Assembly: GCA_020747065.1 (NCBI GenBank)
Contig: JAGMVK010000001.1
Coordinates: forward strand, 1 to 64,000
Direction of reading: 5' to 3'
Origin: Cadophora sp. MPI-SDFR-AT-0126
Taxonomy: Eukaryota > Ascomycota > Leotiomycetes > Helotiales > Ploettnerulaceae
Length of the DNA stretch: 64,000 nt
Made by a program: the position numbers and the translations under genes. The notes below the pieces were generated by a model. It saw nothing but the letters and a program-made list of their open reading frames with translations, did no database searches and had not been told where the DNA came from. Positions 1 to 12,738 of the stretch are shown here, piece after piece. How positions within the stretch are numbered: the stretch's first letter is position 1; each line of letters begins with the position of its first letter.

Positions 1-595
1 GGTCAATTAACGAAAGAAGGTTAAAGCCTAGCAGCGGCGAGGACAAGATTAAGACGGAATTCTTCAACGGAATCGATTCGATAAGACTTAAAAACGACTC
101 GAGGTTCAGAAGGTTTCTTCTACAATTACTGTAATAGTTAGTTGGAATTACAAATCGAAGCTCGTCTTCTTACCACGACATATCGATGGAGATAATTATA
201 TCGATTACTTCTTAGAACCGGTTATAAAGCCTTTCTTCGATATTCAACGTTCTAAAGGAGTATTTAAGTGGCTCTTTCAAGAAGATAACGAGGGAGCTCA
301 CGGTATAAAATCTGAATTAAACGCTCTTAACGACTTTAAAAACAAGTATAAAATACGTCAATTGAAGCCTCGTTACCCTGCTAACTCTCCTGATCTTAAT
401 CCAATCGAAGGAGTATAGCGAATAATTAAGTAAAGAGTGAAAAGAAGAAAGGCAAAGAACGAGCACGAGTTACGGCAATATATTAAAGAAGAGTGGGAGA
501 AGTTAACTATTCAAGAAATCAACGAGTTGATTAGTACTATAGAAGAGCGAGTAAATCAATGTATTAATCAAGAAAGCGACATTACTGAGTTTTAA
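1..595 (+). pseudogene. Tc1/mariner-superfamily DDE transposase remnant (3' part)
   Basis: The reading frame ending at TAA 593-595 resembles the C-terminal half of a fungal DDE transposase. A second catalytic Asp lies in an EDNEGAHG motif (Asp codon 284-286). The catalytic Glu lies in SPDLNPIE (Glu codon 407-409), giving 40 residues between them. The frame is broken by TAG 416-418, where Trp is expected after the Glu, and by a TAA shortly after; both are what RIP makes from TGG and CAA. The 5' half lies outside the window or is too degraded to read. I could not identify its terminal repeats. It is a dead copy, not a functional gene. Confidence 0.8.
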
Positions 596-2137
596 TTTGT
601 AAATTAGTCATTTAATGTAGAGTTTGTTTTGGAATTCATGGTGTTTTGGTGGGGATCCCTTATAAATCCAGTGCACGGGGCAACGGTCGCTTCACCGGTC
701 ACGAAATGGCTTAGCCTCGCTAGGACTTACTAAGCAGCACATTCATTTTTTTTATTCGCTTCGAGAGCAAGGCACCAAAAGTGGTTGCCGAGCTTGGAAA
801 AGTAGGTAATGTCACGTGATCGAACAGTCTAAGCGACTTGGCAACGCTGTGTTTGAACCCTTGTAATCTTGTTTTGTCCACATTGTGGTATAGACTCTAC
901 TTGGCATTTCTCAATGTTGTCTGGTCATTGGTTCACCTGCCGAGGGTTAATATTTGTTCTCTTATGACCAAAAGCCGGGAGAGCATTAACGTGCTTTCCA
1001 ATATTGGTTTCACAACGCCCGTGTCGACTTTTTCAGCATCTCAGGCTGGGCAGAAAAATGTTGAAGAAGCTTCATGCAACATTAAGCTCTCATGAGAAGG
1101 CAGGGTCGATGTGGCAGTACGCAAGGTGATGTGGCAGAGGATGTCTAAGCCGTCACCAGGCATTGGAGTATGAGCCGTGAGTTAGAATGGATTTACCAAC
1201 GACTTCGAAACGAACATACAGCCAGTGTTACCAGAAGGCCACGAATACGTTGCGAACTACCTATATATTTATTTCTTTCCGAGGGCCAGCGAGCCCCAGA
1301 ACAAAGGTTCGGGTAACAGTTACGGACGTTCTGAAGAAGATTTGAGATCATTGATTTTATCATCTCAATGTTGAACTATCTATGCGTTGGAACTGAAAAC
1401 TTGGAAATGGGTCAGTCTGGATAGTTCACAGAATAACAACAGAAATAGAACCTAGCTGCTTAGAAGGTAGGCCCCAGCTCCGAAAAACCCTGACTTACGC
1501 TGTGGATTTCGGCCAACTGGAGGATTGAGATGCTCGAATCTGGCGTGCCATTGTAGTATTGGTCGTATCGCGTACTATCTCGCACGATTAAGCCAGCGCA
1601 TGATCGAGATTACTAAGGGTAACCGATCACGATGAGTGTGCCATGGCGTTCCAGCTGATCTGATCGGCATGATTGTGGACCGGAAACAACGCTTTCAGGT
1701 TTGGTCATGACACAAATGTGCGAATCACGATGACGCCTTATTTGAAGCACTGCGATCTTGTACTGGTACCTAAGCAAGCAGGCTAACTTACAATGTACTA
1801 CGAAGTAGGCAGCACTCTTGCTTCCTATATCATCAGCCTGAAGAATACGCACTATACATTCTTGATGCATTATTGGATTGGTGAGCTACCCACTGCACAG
1901 CACTTGACCGTGCTGGGTTCCTACACTCTCAGCCTGTTGGAAATCATTTCGAGGGCGGATAACGCACACAGATCCGAGATCCATATGTTCTCGACTGGAC
2001 AGAAATACGGCCGTGGATACAATGTTAGATGCTGAAGACGAGCCGCCGATTCGAATGGGGCACATGAGTAACGAATCAAATCTGGGCTCGAACCAAGCGT
2101 TTAGCCGAAGTTTAAAACTATCAGCCTTATCTTATCT
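596..2137. other. Stretch without recognisable gene
   Basis: This interval lies between the transposase remnant and the nested transposons. It has small open frames of 80-85 codons on both strands (for example 838-1095, 1613-1870 and 1793-2035), but none shows a domain, a splice pattern or an unusual composition. Base composition is close to that of the single-copy DNA further right, so it is not obviously RIP-mutated. It may be old flanking unique DNA or an unrecognised repeat. Confidence 0.5.
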
Positions 2138-2139
2138 TA

Positions 2140-2183
2140 CAGCCATGTCAGTAACTAGTTTTAAACGTGATTTTACCGAGCCT
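2140..2183 (+). repeat. Left terminal inverted repeat of outer Tc1-like element
   Basis: This 44-bp sequence is the exact reverse complement of 14568-14611. It starts CAGCCATGTCAGTAACTAGT and is preceded by TA. Identity stops sharply after GAGCCT. Confidence 0.92.
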
Positions 2184-3930
2184 TATTAAAAATCGATTTT
2201 ACCCCTCCTCCCAGCTCCTCCGATTTCCAATATCTCTAATAACTCAACAACCATTAATTCAAACAACTTAAAATCTTCGGAATATCAAGATTAACATACC
2301 TCGAGATCGTGGCTCTAAGCGCTTACAAGGCCTGCCGCCAGATACAGGTGAAAATAGCAAACGGGCGCGCAAATCCAACTCTAACTCCTTAGAGGCATTC
2401 TCTGCTTCCTAAACGGTAATTATACGCAAAGGGACTACAAAGAAACGTCCTAGAGCAGTAACAATCACTGAAGAAGAGGTGAAAGATACTACAGAATCAA
2501 TTGAAGACTAAGATCCAGGTAATAATCCATTTACTAAAACAACGAAAGCTACACTAACCCCTCAACTCAATAGCAAAGGCAAACAACGTGCTATTAAGAT
2601 AACCAGCTCTCCTCTACTATCTCGAAAGAAGCAATTTAATCCTACTGAACCTTCTGGAGAGAAGTTAGTTATACTATAGGTTATTACGCCTAAAATAGAT
2701 GAATAGGATAAGCTATCAATTCCTCTCCACGACGATATCAACCACCACAACAAATAGACCCTCGCTGCTATACAACTCAAGGTCTACAATAAAACAATAA
2801 AGGTATGGGAAGAAGATAGAAGGCTACAAGGCGCAGATAAACCTAAAGCTCTGCCGTAGGTGGTAACATATAGAGACCCACGAAAGCAAGGTATATCTAT
2901 TGAATTAGAGATAGAAGATAATATACGTAACCTCCGCGTGTTTCTACATTAATAGTACTACCAAGGCCAGAAATAAGCGTTTACTGTATTAATCAAAGCT
3001 CTATGGAAAACGTTTAAACGTACTAGGACTCCAGAGCCACCTCTTTTAATAGGTAAAGGCAAAGGGAAAGCCAAAGCTAGACTAGCTAATCTTTGCTAGA
3101 CCACGTTACAAGAGCCTTCTAGCAACAACCTTTCTAGAGCGAAAGAAGAAAACCTCTTTAAAGATTCCCCTGAGGCAGAGGTATTACTAAATACTATTAT
3201 AAGTAAGCTCCTTAAGGTAAAACATATTTCGGACTAAAACAACCCTCCAATCAAAATCACTCGAAAATCCATTTTCTATGCGAACTATTACGCTAAGCCA
3301 CATTATAGTAATAGAAGAGATTATTGCTACGTACTTAAGAGCAAAGAAAATCACCATAAGGTCTCTATTATTAAGCAAGACAAATAGGCTATAGCAATTA
3401 TCATGAAAATACCCGGAGTAGATAAAAATACCCTGCCACTAGTTTAGATTACTCGATATTAAGATAGCTAGAATATAACAACATTCAAATCATCTAGAAA
3501 CCACAAAAGTAATCAAAAGAAAAAGGAAATTACACTAAAGAAAGATCTAGCCAATAGTAGCCCTGTGCACTTAACTATTAATATACCGTCGGCAACCCCC
3601 GCTCCATAATCCCTTCCCCCACTACTATATAATCAACCACCTCCAGAATACTACTACTCTAGCCCAAATAGGATAGTTTTTATGGGAGGCACGTCTTACC
3701 CCCCTCTTTCTGTGGCGTCTCCCCCGTAAAACACAGGTTTTAGAAGTGCCTAGAATGCGATTCTCCCCTCGTCGCTACTTCGGCCAAATTCAATTAAAGG
3801 AAATAAGATGTTCGCTTTTAAAGACTTCTTATTAAGTACAAATTCTCTCCCTGCGCATCACTTATTAATTATAACTGCCTTTAAGCAATTTAAAGACGCA
3901 GAGATTCTTTCCGTTAATTAATTACATGAT

Positions 3931-4147
3931 TGTTGGTCCGCAGGCCCATCTAAAGCATGTCTTAGCTAGAATAGGGGGTAGGACCACTTACGGGGGTGAT
4001 TCGGTGGCGTTTCGGGAGGCAGTATATAGTCTAGTACCTCCCACTCCCTCTTAGAATAAACACAGATTTTCCACACTATTAAGCTTGATATGCATATACA
4101 TGATATTTACGTTTGATTCTTAGCTTATATTCGGTATTGAACCGACA
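3931..4147 (+). repeat. 5' LTR of copia element
   Basis: This 217-bp direct repeat has TG...CA ends and only a handful of differences from the 3' LTR (for example GTTGG/GTTAG near the start and ATCTAAAG/ATCCAAAG). Most differences are C/T or G/A transitions, consistent with RIP acting after insertion. Confidence 0.93.
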
Positions 4148-4155
4148 CTGATCAG

Positions 4156-4173
4156 TGGTTAATGCGAACTACA
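4156..4173 (+). other. Possible primer-binding site
   Basis: A sequence starting TGGTTAATGCGAAC lies 8 nt after the 5' LTR. Its reverse complement ends GTTCGCATTAACCA, which resembles a tRNA 3' end with CCA. RIP may have changed it, and I cannot name the tRNA. Confidence 0.3.
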
Positions 4174-4445
4174 GACAGATAGGTCATAGTAGGATAAGCG
4201 GCGACTTAACGTTAAGTACTTAGCTGTACTTTTCGGGCTATCTTTGAACCTGAATTAACGATTAACGATTCAGTGGGAGGGGACTAGTATCACGTTTAGA
4301 CTATAAATCTCGTACAGTAGTACGTATAACAATAGCAACGATTCCTCTTCGATAATCGTTAAGTCAATTACTTGACTTCAGCTAAGGAGATTCTAAGTAA
4401 AAATCAAGTATTAATTCCGGGACATCACTGAATCAGGTACGAATT

Positions 4446-7400
4446 ATGGCCGAAGAAACACTAGTTACTTCGGATCAGGGTGAGAGAGAGGAAGAGATAG
4501 CTACGGGAGCAGAGGCGGAAGCGGTAGCGATGTGGTTAAGACCGCGACTAGTGGAAACGCCACTAGATGATACTACGAAGCTCTCGTAGGAGTTTCGAAA
4601 GAACTTCTGCGATAGCTATTCTAAGGGCGAATTCCTGTTCCTGGACTTTTAGGAATATTTCGGAAATTAGTCTCTAGGCCACTTCGCTCGCATTAAGAAG
4701 GTGAAACGAATGCACCTACGTGATACGTTACGAGTAAACGGCGTGTTCGTACGGAAGGATAAGACACTAATTACAGTTACACTCGCTCAGATAGCTCGAG
4801 CCGAAACTAACTTTTGGCCGGAAGAATAGCTAGAGTTACAGATTCGGAACGCTCCCGACATAGTACCGGACTATATTCAGAACCCTCGCTAAGCGACAGC
4901 TTCGACTACCTAAACACTTTATTAAGGAATGCTACCACCATCTCGACACAACGGGCCAACTATAGTGATCGATTCTACTGAATCGACTCCTTCAGATGAG
5001 GAAGAGGGATTACGCTAATATATTCCGTTAAGGAGCAATTTCCTAAGAGCCGAGGTGTCTCAGATCTCAGACCATCTTATAACCCCTGCCCATATAAGGA
5101 CTATTATTCCAGATAACGATCTATACGCCGCGATACCACTAGTTCGTATAAAGAGAGAGTTCTTATTTACACTTAGGAGAGAATCCCTGAATACGGCGCT
5201 AAGGTGGGGACTGAATAAGAATCTATTGCCAAACCCTGTACTAATTCCAGAAGTGCACCTACGGGATGGATCTTTACCCCTATTTATAGTACCGAGAATA
5301 ATCGGACTATATACGGAATAGATACAGCTGCCTTAGTATATCATAGAAATACTAACGTAGGATTAATCGAAATCGCTAGTGAACCTTAGTAAGATGTACA
5401 CTAAAGAGCTTCAGTATAGTAGGTCTAAAGACCACTTAGACGAGAAACTATACATCTTTACCGACTTCTGCCAGAAAGCAGGTGTTAATTATAATATTTG
5501 GCACCGGGTATTTCCGACGATACTCCGGGACAGAGTATCTACGTACTATTACCGGTACCTTCAGAATAAAGGGTATAACTTTGACGAACTTATTAAAGTA
5601 ACACGTACTAATTTCAAGACGGAAGAGAGAGCTAATTAATTCCTTAGCTGATAGTTTAGCTTGACCTTCTTATTATTTCAAGCTGAACCTTACTAGAAGG
5701 GCAGGCTAATTCTAGTCCAGTTAGAGAACTTTACTAGAGAGCTGCAGAGCATCTAACTTAGTCTTAAAGACGATAATATGTAGAACGACAAAACTTTGCG
5801 CGATAAACTCGTGCAGGGAGTTTCAGGTAACTCACTCTTCAAGATGGCACTGTTTCGAGCACTACTAACTTTCCCTATATTAATAGATAGTCTTCGCACG
5901 GCTCTGAGCGTGGAAACGACTCATGAGCCGGGATCACGAGTCGGTAAACACACCGATTCAGGGCCGAGTCGACACCGTGCCTACGTTACGGACGGGACGG
6001 CCCACTACTCGGACTGAAGGATGAAGTTTTCCGTAGGTAATAAACGCGGAACTACATTTAAGCCTAAGCCAGGTTATACAAGGTGTATTGTCTGTAAGAA
6101 GATAGACTGCCATAGTAGCCGCTATTCTGATAAGGAGTAAGTAGCCTCCAAAGCGCGATACTTTACTACACGAAAAGCTAAAAGTATGAAACCTATAGAG
6201 GCATTATTTCAAGCCTACCTAGTATATGCAGAGGGAGTCGGATTAAGTTCGGGAGATATTTAGGGTCAGTTAGGAAGAGATAACCCAGATAACCCTGATA
6301 ACTAAGATACTTCTTCCGGGATTAATGAAACCTCTATAGATTCGGATAGCAGATGCAGCGATAGATCAGCTAACTTCATAACTATATTTAGTGCTAGTAA
6401 GGTAATATACGATACGCGGGAAGTGATGGAACAACTTAAAGAGAAGAAGGCTACCTATATCCTAGAAAGCTAGATTCAGAAACCTCTAGAAAATGAGGCC
6501 TATATAGCTTAATAGACGGACTGTTTCTTCTAAGGTCTTCTTATTAATATAGGCGCTTCTAATAAAAACGTTGGAGGTCTTAATTAATTACGTGCGTTAC
6601 AACGGATTCGAAATGTTAAATACGATACTAGTGAGTCGGGTAAGAGTCGGATTAAATTCGGAGTAGGTTCACGACTTTCCCTTGGAATCGCTACAGTAGA
6701 TACTCCAGTTGGAATTTTGGATTTCTATATTATGGATATAGACGTGCTATTCCTGCTATGCTTGTAATAAATGGATAAGATAGGGGCATACTACGATAAT
6801 ATATAGAATATATTAGTTTAAGGTAATAAGAAGTACTTAATTATACGGAAAGATAATCATCTATAGCTGCTCTTAGACTAAAATTATTAACTTATCGATT
6901 CTTCGAACAGTACTATTAACGAGTACCACTTAACGGAGACAGAGATTCGCCGGCTACATAGGAGATTCGGCCATCTATCGGTATAACGGTTATAACACCT
7001 GTTAGATCAAGCAGGTTATAATTCCGATTCCGAGATCATGTTACGAGTTAAAGAGATATGTAAGTATTGCCAGAAACACGCAGACGCTCCATATCGCTTT
7101 CGCTTTAAATTGCAAGACGATATCGACTTTAATCACACAGTCTATATTAATATAGTATAATTTAGGAACAGATATGCACTTTATATAGTCGATAAGGCCA
7201 TAGGGTTCGGAGCTGCGAAACTGCTCTGAAGGCGCCCCGGATCAGCTATAGCTCAGGCTACCTTTAATACTTTTAAGTTAGTATGGATAGATATATATAT
7301 TAGGCCCCTAGACTTCGTTATCTACGACTATGGAACTAACTTCAACTCTGAGGAGTTTCGGGGAGCACTTAAAGCAGTAGGAAGTATACTAAAGCTTGTG

Positions 7401-9800
7401 CCCGTGGAGGTACACTACTTAGTTGGTAAAGTAGAATAGTATCATTGTCCACTTAGGCGTGCCTATGAAATCGTTATAGTAGAGCATCCCGATCTAAGCG
7501 ATAAGGATCGATTATAAATAGCTGTTAAAGCTGTCAACGATATAGCTGGACCGAATAGCTTAATTCCTATACTGCTCGTTTTTAGAGCTTACCCCAGAAT
7601 AACAGAAATAGATCCTCTAAACCTGTCTATTTAGCAACGTGCGGAAACTATTAAAAAGGCTATGAAAGAAGTATATAAGGTATATACTAAACGCCAAGCC
7701 AACGATACGCTAGCAACCCGTAACGGCCCTAGTACGACGCATATTCATAATCTCCGGCTTTAAGATCAAGTTTTAGTATAGCGAGAAAAGAAAGGCTAGA
7801 GAGGACTATACATTTTCTTAGGAATAGAAGGCGAGGTATGCAGGATCGATATAGATAACGGCAGAGTACGCATATTCCGATTAATATCTATACGCCTATT
7901 TAAAACAGATATATCTAGCGTTGAATAAAAGAAAGAAAAAGTGCCAGATATGACCCGTGAGCCTAGCTTACTAGTCCGAAAAGCCCACGAAACAGCACCG
8001 AAACCCCCCTGAATCACGGTTAAGGTCCCATTTATAAAACCAATCCTAGGACTACTAATAATTAATAACAACTACGATACTAACGTGTTTCTGACTAAGA
8101 AGGAAACAAAGGATCAAGGGCTATCGATTAAGCTACGCGCAGAGGGTAAGATTACTATACCTGGCCCACTATTCCAGTAGTCCCGTCGAGTTAAGTATAA
8201 GGCTCTCATTAAGAGAGGCGTTTTTATACTGATTTCCAGAAATAACCCTAGAGCAAGAGGCTACCGTATCTTCAAATTAAGAATAGTAGACGAAGTAAAA
8301 GGTAAGGAATTATTAATACTATACGAGAAATCAAGGCTCGTTATCTAATGCTTTAACGATAAAGGTAAGAAAGAGATATTAACCTAATCTCTAACTATTT
8401 AACAGGTAAGTTAGTGATTAATCATATTATTAGCTGCTACTATGAGATATCCGAATCAGATCCGAAAGAGATCCGATATATATCTAGTAATTCGGGACAT
8501 TACCTAGGCCTATATCTAGTCGACGATAAAACTTCTTAGGAATATCCTTACGTAGCTACCTAAAGAGATCGCAAATAAGTTCCCTCCTAATACGATATTT
8601 ATAGTAATACTTCCTCTTTATGGTATACTAGAATCCGGAAATCACTAGTTTAACACCTACTATAAACATTATATGGAAAAACTTCAAATAGAAACATTAA
8701 CGTACGACCCTTGCTTACTAATCAGCACCAAAGATAGCCACGATTTTGGGATTATTGGAATGCAAATAGACGACACGTTAATCCTCGGAGATAATAAATT
8801 CTTAGTATAAGAGCAGGAAGGGATTACAAAAGCTAATTTCTTAATAAAACCGATTCAGGTCCTAAACCCCTCCGAATCTATTACGTTTAACGGATGTACT
8901 ATCACTTTAGCCGGGAGTAATATCTACATGTCGCAGAAAGGTTAAGGAACAAGACTAGAGTTAATTAATATAATAGCACTAGATTATAAGAAGGTATATA
9001 TAGAACAACGAGCTCGCGGCGCGTATATTGCAACGATCTGTTAACTTAAAGCCACCTTTGATTTATTAGTAGTAGTGTAACATCAGGATCTAATAATAGA
9101 AGACGCGAAGGCCCTGAACTAACGTCTTCAATAGTAAATAGATAACACGAAGAGAGGTTTACAGTATATACTAGTGGACCTATACTCTACCAGACTTTAC
9201 GTCTTTATCGATAGATCATTTACTAATAATAAGGATCTGAGCTTATAGATCGGGTTTCTGGTAACAATCAGATCAGAAACGGAGGGGGATTCGGAATTTA
9301 CCCTCTCTGGCAATATCATTCATATAAGCTCTATAAAGTGCAAGAGAGTAACGCGTGCTATACTCGCTTCGGAGCTATATACTATAGTAGCAGGAATCGA
9401 TATGTTAATTACTTTAGGAACCACCGTCAATATAGTAACAGATAAGCTTAGACTCCTACAGCTTCCGACCGTAGTGTATACAGATTCCCTATCTCTTTAC
9501 GAGTGCATTATTAAACTTGGCACTACAAAGGAGAAGCGTTTAATAATTGATATTATAGCAATTCAGTAGTTATATAAGCGTAGGGAGCTGACGGAGATTC
9601 AGTGGATTAATAGCACCAGCAATCCTGCTGATGCTATAACAAAGACAGCACTAAATAAAGCTCTCCAAGAGCTAATTAACACTAACACCTTAACTATGAA
9701 GATAGAAGGTTGGGTTCAGAGGCCACTTGATATTGATTTGGAGGCTCGTTTGACTCATGATCCAGACTCACGAGTCAACAGGGTTAATTCGGGGGAGTAA
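4446..9800 (+). pseudogene. Ty1/copia gag-pol polyprotein, RIP-inactivated
   Basis: The ATG at 4446 opens an acidic Gag. Open Gag stretches survive at 5055-5321 and 5379-5639. A CCHC-like zinc knuckle, CIVCKKIDCHS, is at about 6083-6115. The protease motif reads NIGAS (Asn codon 6546-6548) instead of the catalytic DTGAS. A pre-integrase segment (about 6720-6800) is followed by integrase with the zinc-binding RRLHRRFGH region (about 6945) and paired cysteines in CKYCQK. Reverse transcriptase has its MQIDD active-site motif with Asp-Asp codons 8769-8774. RNase H has VYTDSLSL and ends with the copia-typical NPADAITK (about 9620-9640). The final TAA is 9798-9800. Dozens of TAA/TAG codons and some frame changes make it non-functional. 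Confidence 0.9.
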
Positions 9801-11098
9801 CGGAGGAGTTTCGGATAAGGAGCAGTTTTTCCTTTGTTATGATTTCCTTATAACTCTTATTAATCACTTGCAAGTATTTTCATTTCTGTTTAAGATACGG
9901 AGAAGAGAACGAGTTTGATTTGCATTTAATTACCCTCTGATTCAAAGTACTAACGGGCGGCCTTATGACGACACTCTAATAGGGACTAAATACCGGTTTC
10001 ACTACAGGGGGCTACTCCCGTACACCGGTATGAAGAAAGTGCTGCCACGAAGAACTAGCTACGAAGCCTTTCCGAAACAGGGCCTATTCCCCTAATCGTA
10101 GGCGGCTCCTAAATCGACTAGCTCAGCGCCAGTTTCCTCCACCTCCGCGCCACCTAGGCGTCTTCCACCCCGAGTTCTCTTTACCTAAGGGGCCGGGCTA
10201 GCTCCCTTATTATCTCCATCTCTATCTCTATCCTATCCCGCAGGACGCTTACGCTTGTCACCACCACGACGAGCAACGACCGCAGCCACGGCCTCCTCCA
10301 CCCGCTTCTCCATGCAGGAGAGAATCTGCCCGCAGTCCTATAAAAGGTTAGCCGGACGTGAACCGGAGTACATACAGTGGGGATTCGGAACAAAAAGAAA
10401 AGGGGATTACCTACGAATTGACTTTAGGCGAGATCCGCTATCCTAGCACGGAGAGCACGAGTCTCCTCCAACAACGCCAAACTTAACTCGTCGCGAGTTT
10501 TTGGCAACTCGGCGACCGCAACACGGAGCTCTGCATCGAGAGCAGCAGCAGTAGCAGAGATGTTGTCGGTCTCCTTAAGAGTCCGGGCAAGCAGGAGATC
10601 TTAGTACTCGGCTTCTAAGTACCAGGGCAGCTATATACGGGTCAGTTACGGACTACATTCGGGATCCGAGATCCCAAACAATGAAAAAGAAAGGGGGAAA
10701 CAAGGGGAGTACCTACAGGAGTGCAGATTTCGCTCTAGTCAGTATAGTACGAGTATTTCTTACTCTTCCGGTTCTCGAAGGCGCAGACGTGATCGGGTTT
10801 CTTAATCATGGCTCGGACGCAGCGAACGTAGTCCTTCCAGTGGGCAGAGGCGAGAGCTCCGAATAGTATAGGTGCAGGCACTGTTTGTGTTAGCATCCGT
10901 TTCACCACTGAACTACCTACGATTCTTTTGTTTTATATACATACTTTTGCTTATTTGATTTAGTACGGGCTACAGTAAAATGTTAGCGAATATCTCTAGA
11001 GATCGACAATTCTATATACGTACAGAGAGTTTTTTAATGTTTACTTAAAGAAAGAAAGCTTCAGAATAGAGGGAGATCTGGTTTTTGTAATAGTATAC
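9801..11098. other. Non-pol 3' internal region of copia element (left part)
   Basis: This DNA lies between the pol stop and the nested Tc1 element. No plus-strand domain is visible. Its minus strand carries the downstream half of the antisense ORF described separately, including a short Cys-containing block and a coiled-coil-like block. It is less A+T-rich around 10,000-10,560 than pol. Confidence 0.5.
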
Positions 11099-12464
11099 AG
11101 TACTCCGTCAGAAGTATAAGCCAGAGCCGATTAAGCGAGAAAATCAAGAAGTATTGAACAAACATCACTTAGTAATAACTTAATAACCACTAATCGTACA
11201 ATAATAAAAATTAGTACAAAAGAATCGTTGAAACCTCCCGAACAAAATGCGCTAGTCAGCTCGTGATTTGCAATTTTCAATACTTTGTATGCCACCCATT
11301 TGCCGCAATACATGCTGCAACCCGTCGTTCCATAGACTCGATCAACTCTTCAAAGAAAGACACAGGTATCGTACCCCAGGCCTCTTTTAAAGCTTCCTCC
11401 ATAGCAATTCGATCCTCTTCTGACTTTCCGTCAGATTTCCAGAGCTCGGGAAACATCTTTGAGCACGTATCTTTGAGTCGTTTCCAGGCATGCTCGATTG
11501 GATTTAGGTCTGGCGAGTAAGGAGGCTAATCAGTGACATTTATACCTCTTTCTCTAAACCATTCCGTGACTTTTCGAGCTGTATGGATCGGGGCATTGTC
11601 TTGCATGAAAATAAGCCCGTCGTGGTAATTCGGTACGACTAAATCTTCAAGAAGGGTAAGGTAGGAGTTAGCAGAGTACCCGTGTTTCTTTGATTCAAAG
11701 TCTCGTTCCAAAATTAGGAGATCAGACCGCTCTCCGTCTCCCCAAAAGGCTGCCGAAACCATCACACGCATCCCTTTACCCTTTTTGTACGTCGTAACGT
11801 GTGTGGGCTTCCATTTATCGGCGGTATGACCCCATACCCAGACGATCTCCCCCTCTTTGCCCCGCTCCACAGAACACTCGTCACTCCACATATATTTCCT
11901 CCATTGCCTCGTCTTCCAATGGGCTCGACAACGACACCAAAGTAAACGTTGCGCAGCTACGTCATCTGTAAGCTCCGGTCGTTTCTTTGCACGCCAGTGT
12001 CGTAGACCTTCCTCTACTCCAAGTCGGTATATATAGGAATCGCTCATTTTAAGGCCGGTGTGCTTTCGACGCTGCTCATACGTCATTTTTGGGTGAAGAC
12101 GTAGGCACAAAAGCATGCGACGTCTCGATCGGCTATCGTAGGTTACAGGAGTACCACTGCGAGGTAAAGATCTGCCGTCGTCGCGAACCTGTATCGTTGC
12201 TAAGGTGTGTCGAATTACCCCCCGCGAAAGCCCTGTAGCGACCTCAATTTCCCCCGGCGATTCCCCGGCCTCTTGTCGCCCTACAATTTTCCCCCTTTGG
12301 TAAGGAGTAAGCTCCTTACCTCGTGAACGTCTGTTGCCATCGGTATCGCGCAAAGGAGTGCGAATTGGTGGCATAGTTATTCGTTGAAGTTGAAGGATGG
12401 AAAACGCGGTTCGCGAAAAAACGCGGTTTTACGTTTCTCGGCTAATACTTCTGACGGGTCACTG
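11099..12464. mobile_element. Tc1-like DNA transposon (DD34E) nested in the copia element
   Basis: The ends are imperfect inverted repeats: the left reads CAGTACTCCGTCAGAAGTAT, and the right, reverse-complemented, reads CAGTGACCCGTCAGAAGTAT. Both are flanked by TA (11097-11098 and 12465-12466). The 1,366-bp body is almost filled by one minus-strand transposase gene with a single stop. It is far less mutated than its surroundings, so it is the youngest layer of the nest. Confidence 0.9.
11277..12374 (-). pseudogene. Tc1 DD34E transposase, one premature stop
   Basis: The frame starts at ATG 12374 and ends at TGA 11277-11279: 365 codons plus the stop, a normal length for fungal Tc1 transposases. 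An N-terminal paired helix-turn-helix region includes LTPYQRGKIVGRQEAG. The DDE triad is visible: MWSDECS (first Asp), FMQDNAPIHTA (second Asp), and SPDLNPIEHAW (Glu), with 34 residues between the second Asp and the Glu. A TAG at 11526-11528 replaces a Trp between the second Asp and the Glu and would remove the catalytic Glu. The rest of the frame is open. A TGG-to-TAG change fits RIP. As written the product is truncated at 282 residues. Confidence 0.9.
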
Positions 12465-12738
12465 TAGCTAGCGGTAGTCTCGCTTAGCGTCTGTTTACTT
12501 GCTATTGTCTTCTGATAGGCCGCATCAACTACTTCCGTAGGAGGTTTTTCAGGCCAGAATCGGAGGTCTTTCGGACTATGGTACTTCCGTAGCTCCGTAC
12601 CTAGTACGCTTATTCTATTTTTCTTTGCGAATATAGTCATTCTATACAGCTTGTTTTCTTTACCATTAGGTTGGAGATTCGCTTCTGTACTATGAAGATT
12701 CGCTTGGAAGTGTCCTTCCAAAAAGAAGAGTTGCTAGT

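Larger units (their letters stand above)
10435..12721 (-). pseudogene. Antisense ORF between pol and 3' LTR of copia element, split by Tc1 insertion
   Basis: On the minus strand an ATG at 12721, only 18 nt inside the 3' LTR, opens 85 clean codons down to the Tc1 insertion at 12,465. After the Tc1 element, a same-strand frame at about 10,880-10,700 reads a block with HWKDYVRCVRAMIKK and a cysteine, then a TAG, then SEICTP. Further on (about 10,600-10,435) is a heptad-like, leucine- and alanine-rich block (LKETDN, LDAELRVAVAEL) that suggests a coiled coil. Several stops and a possible intron lie between the blocks. I cannot assign a family. Antisense ORFs in this position are known in some plant LTR elements, but the identity here is inference. 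Confidence 0.45.

Noticed and set aside
2080..2110. GGTTCGAGCCC on the minus strand, resembling a tRNA B box
   Set aside because: The T stem is imperfect and no cloverleaf could be built around it.
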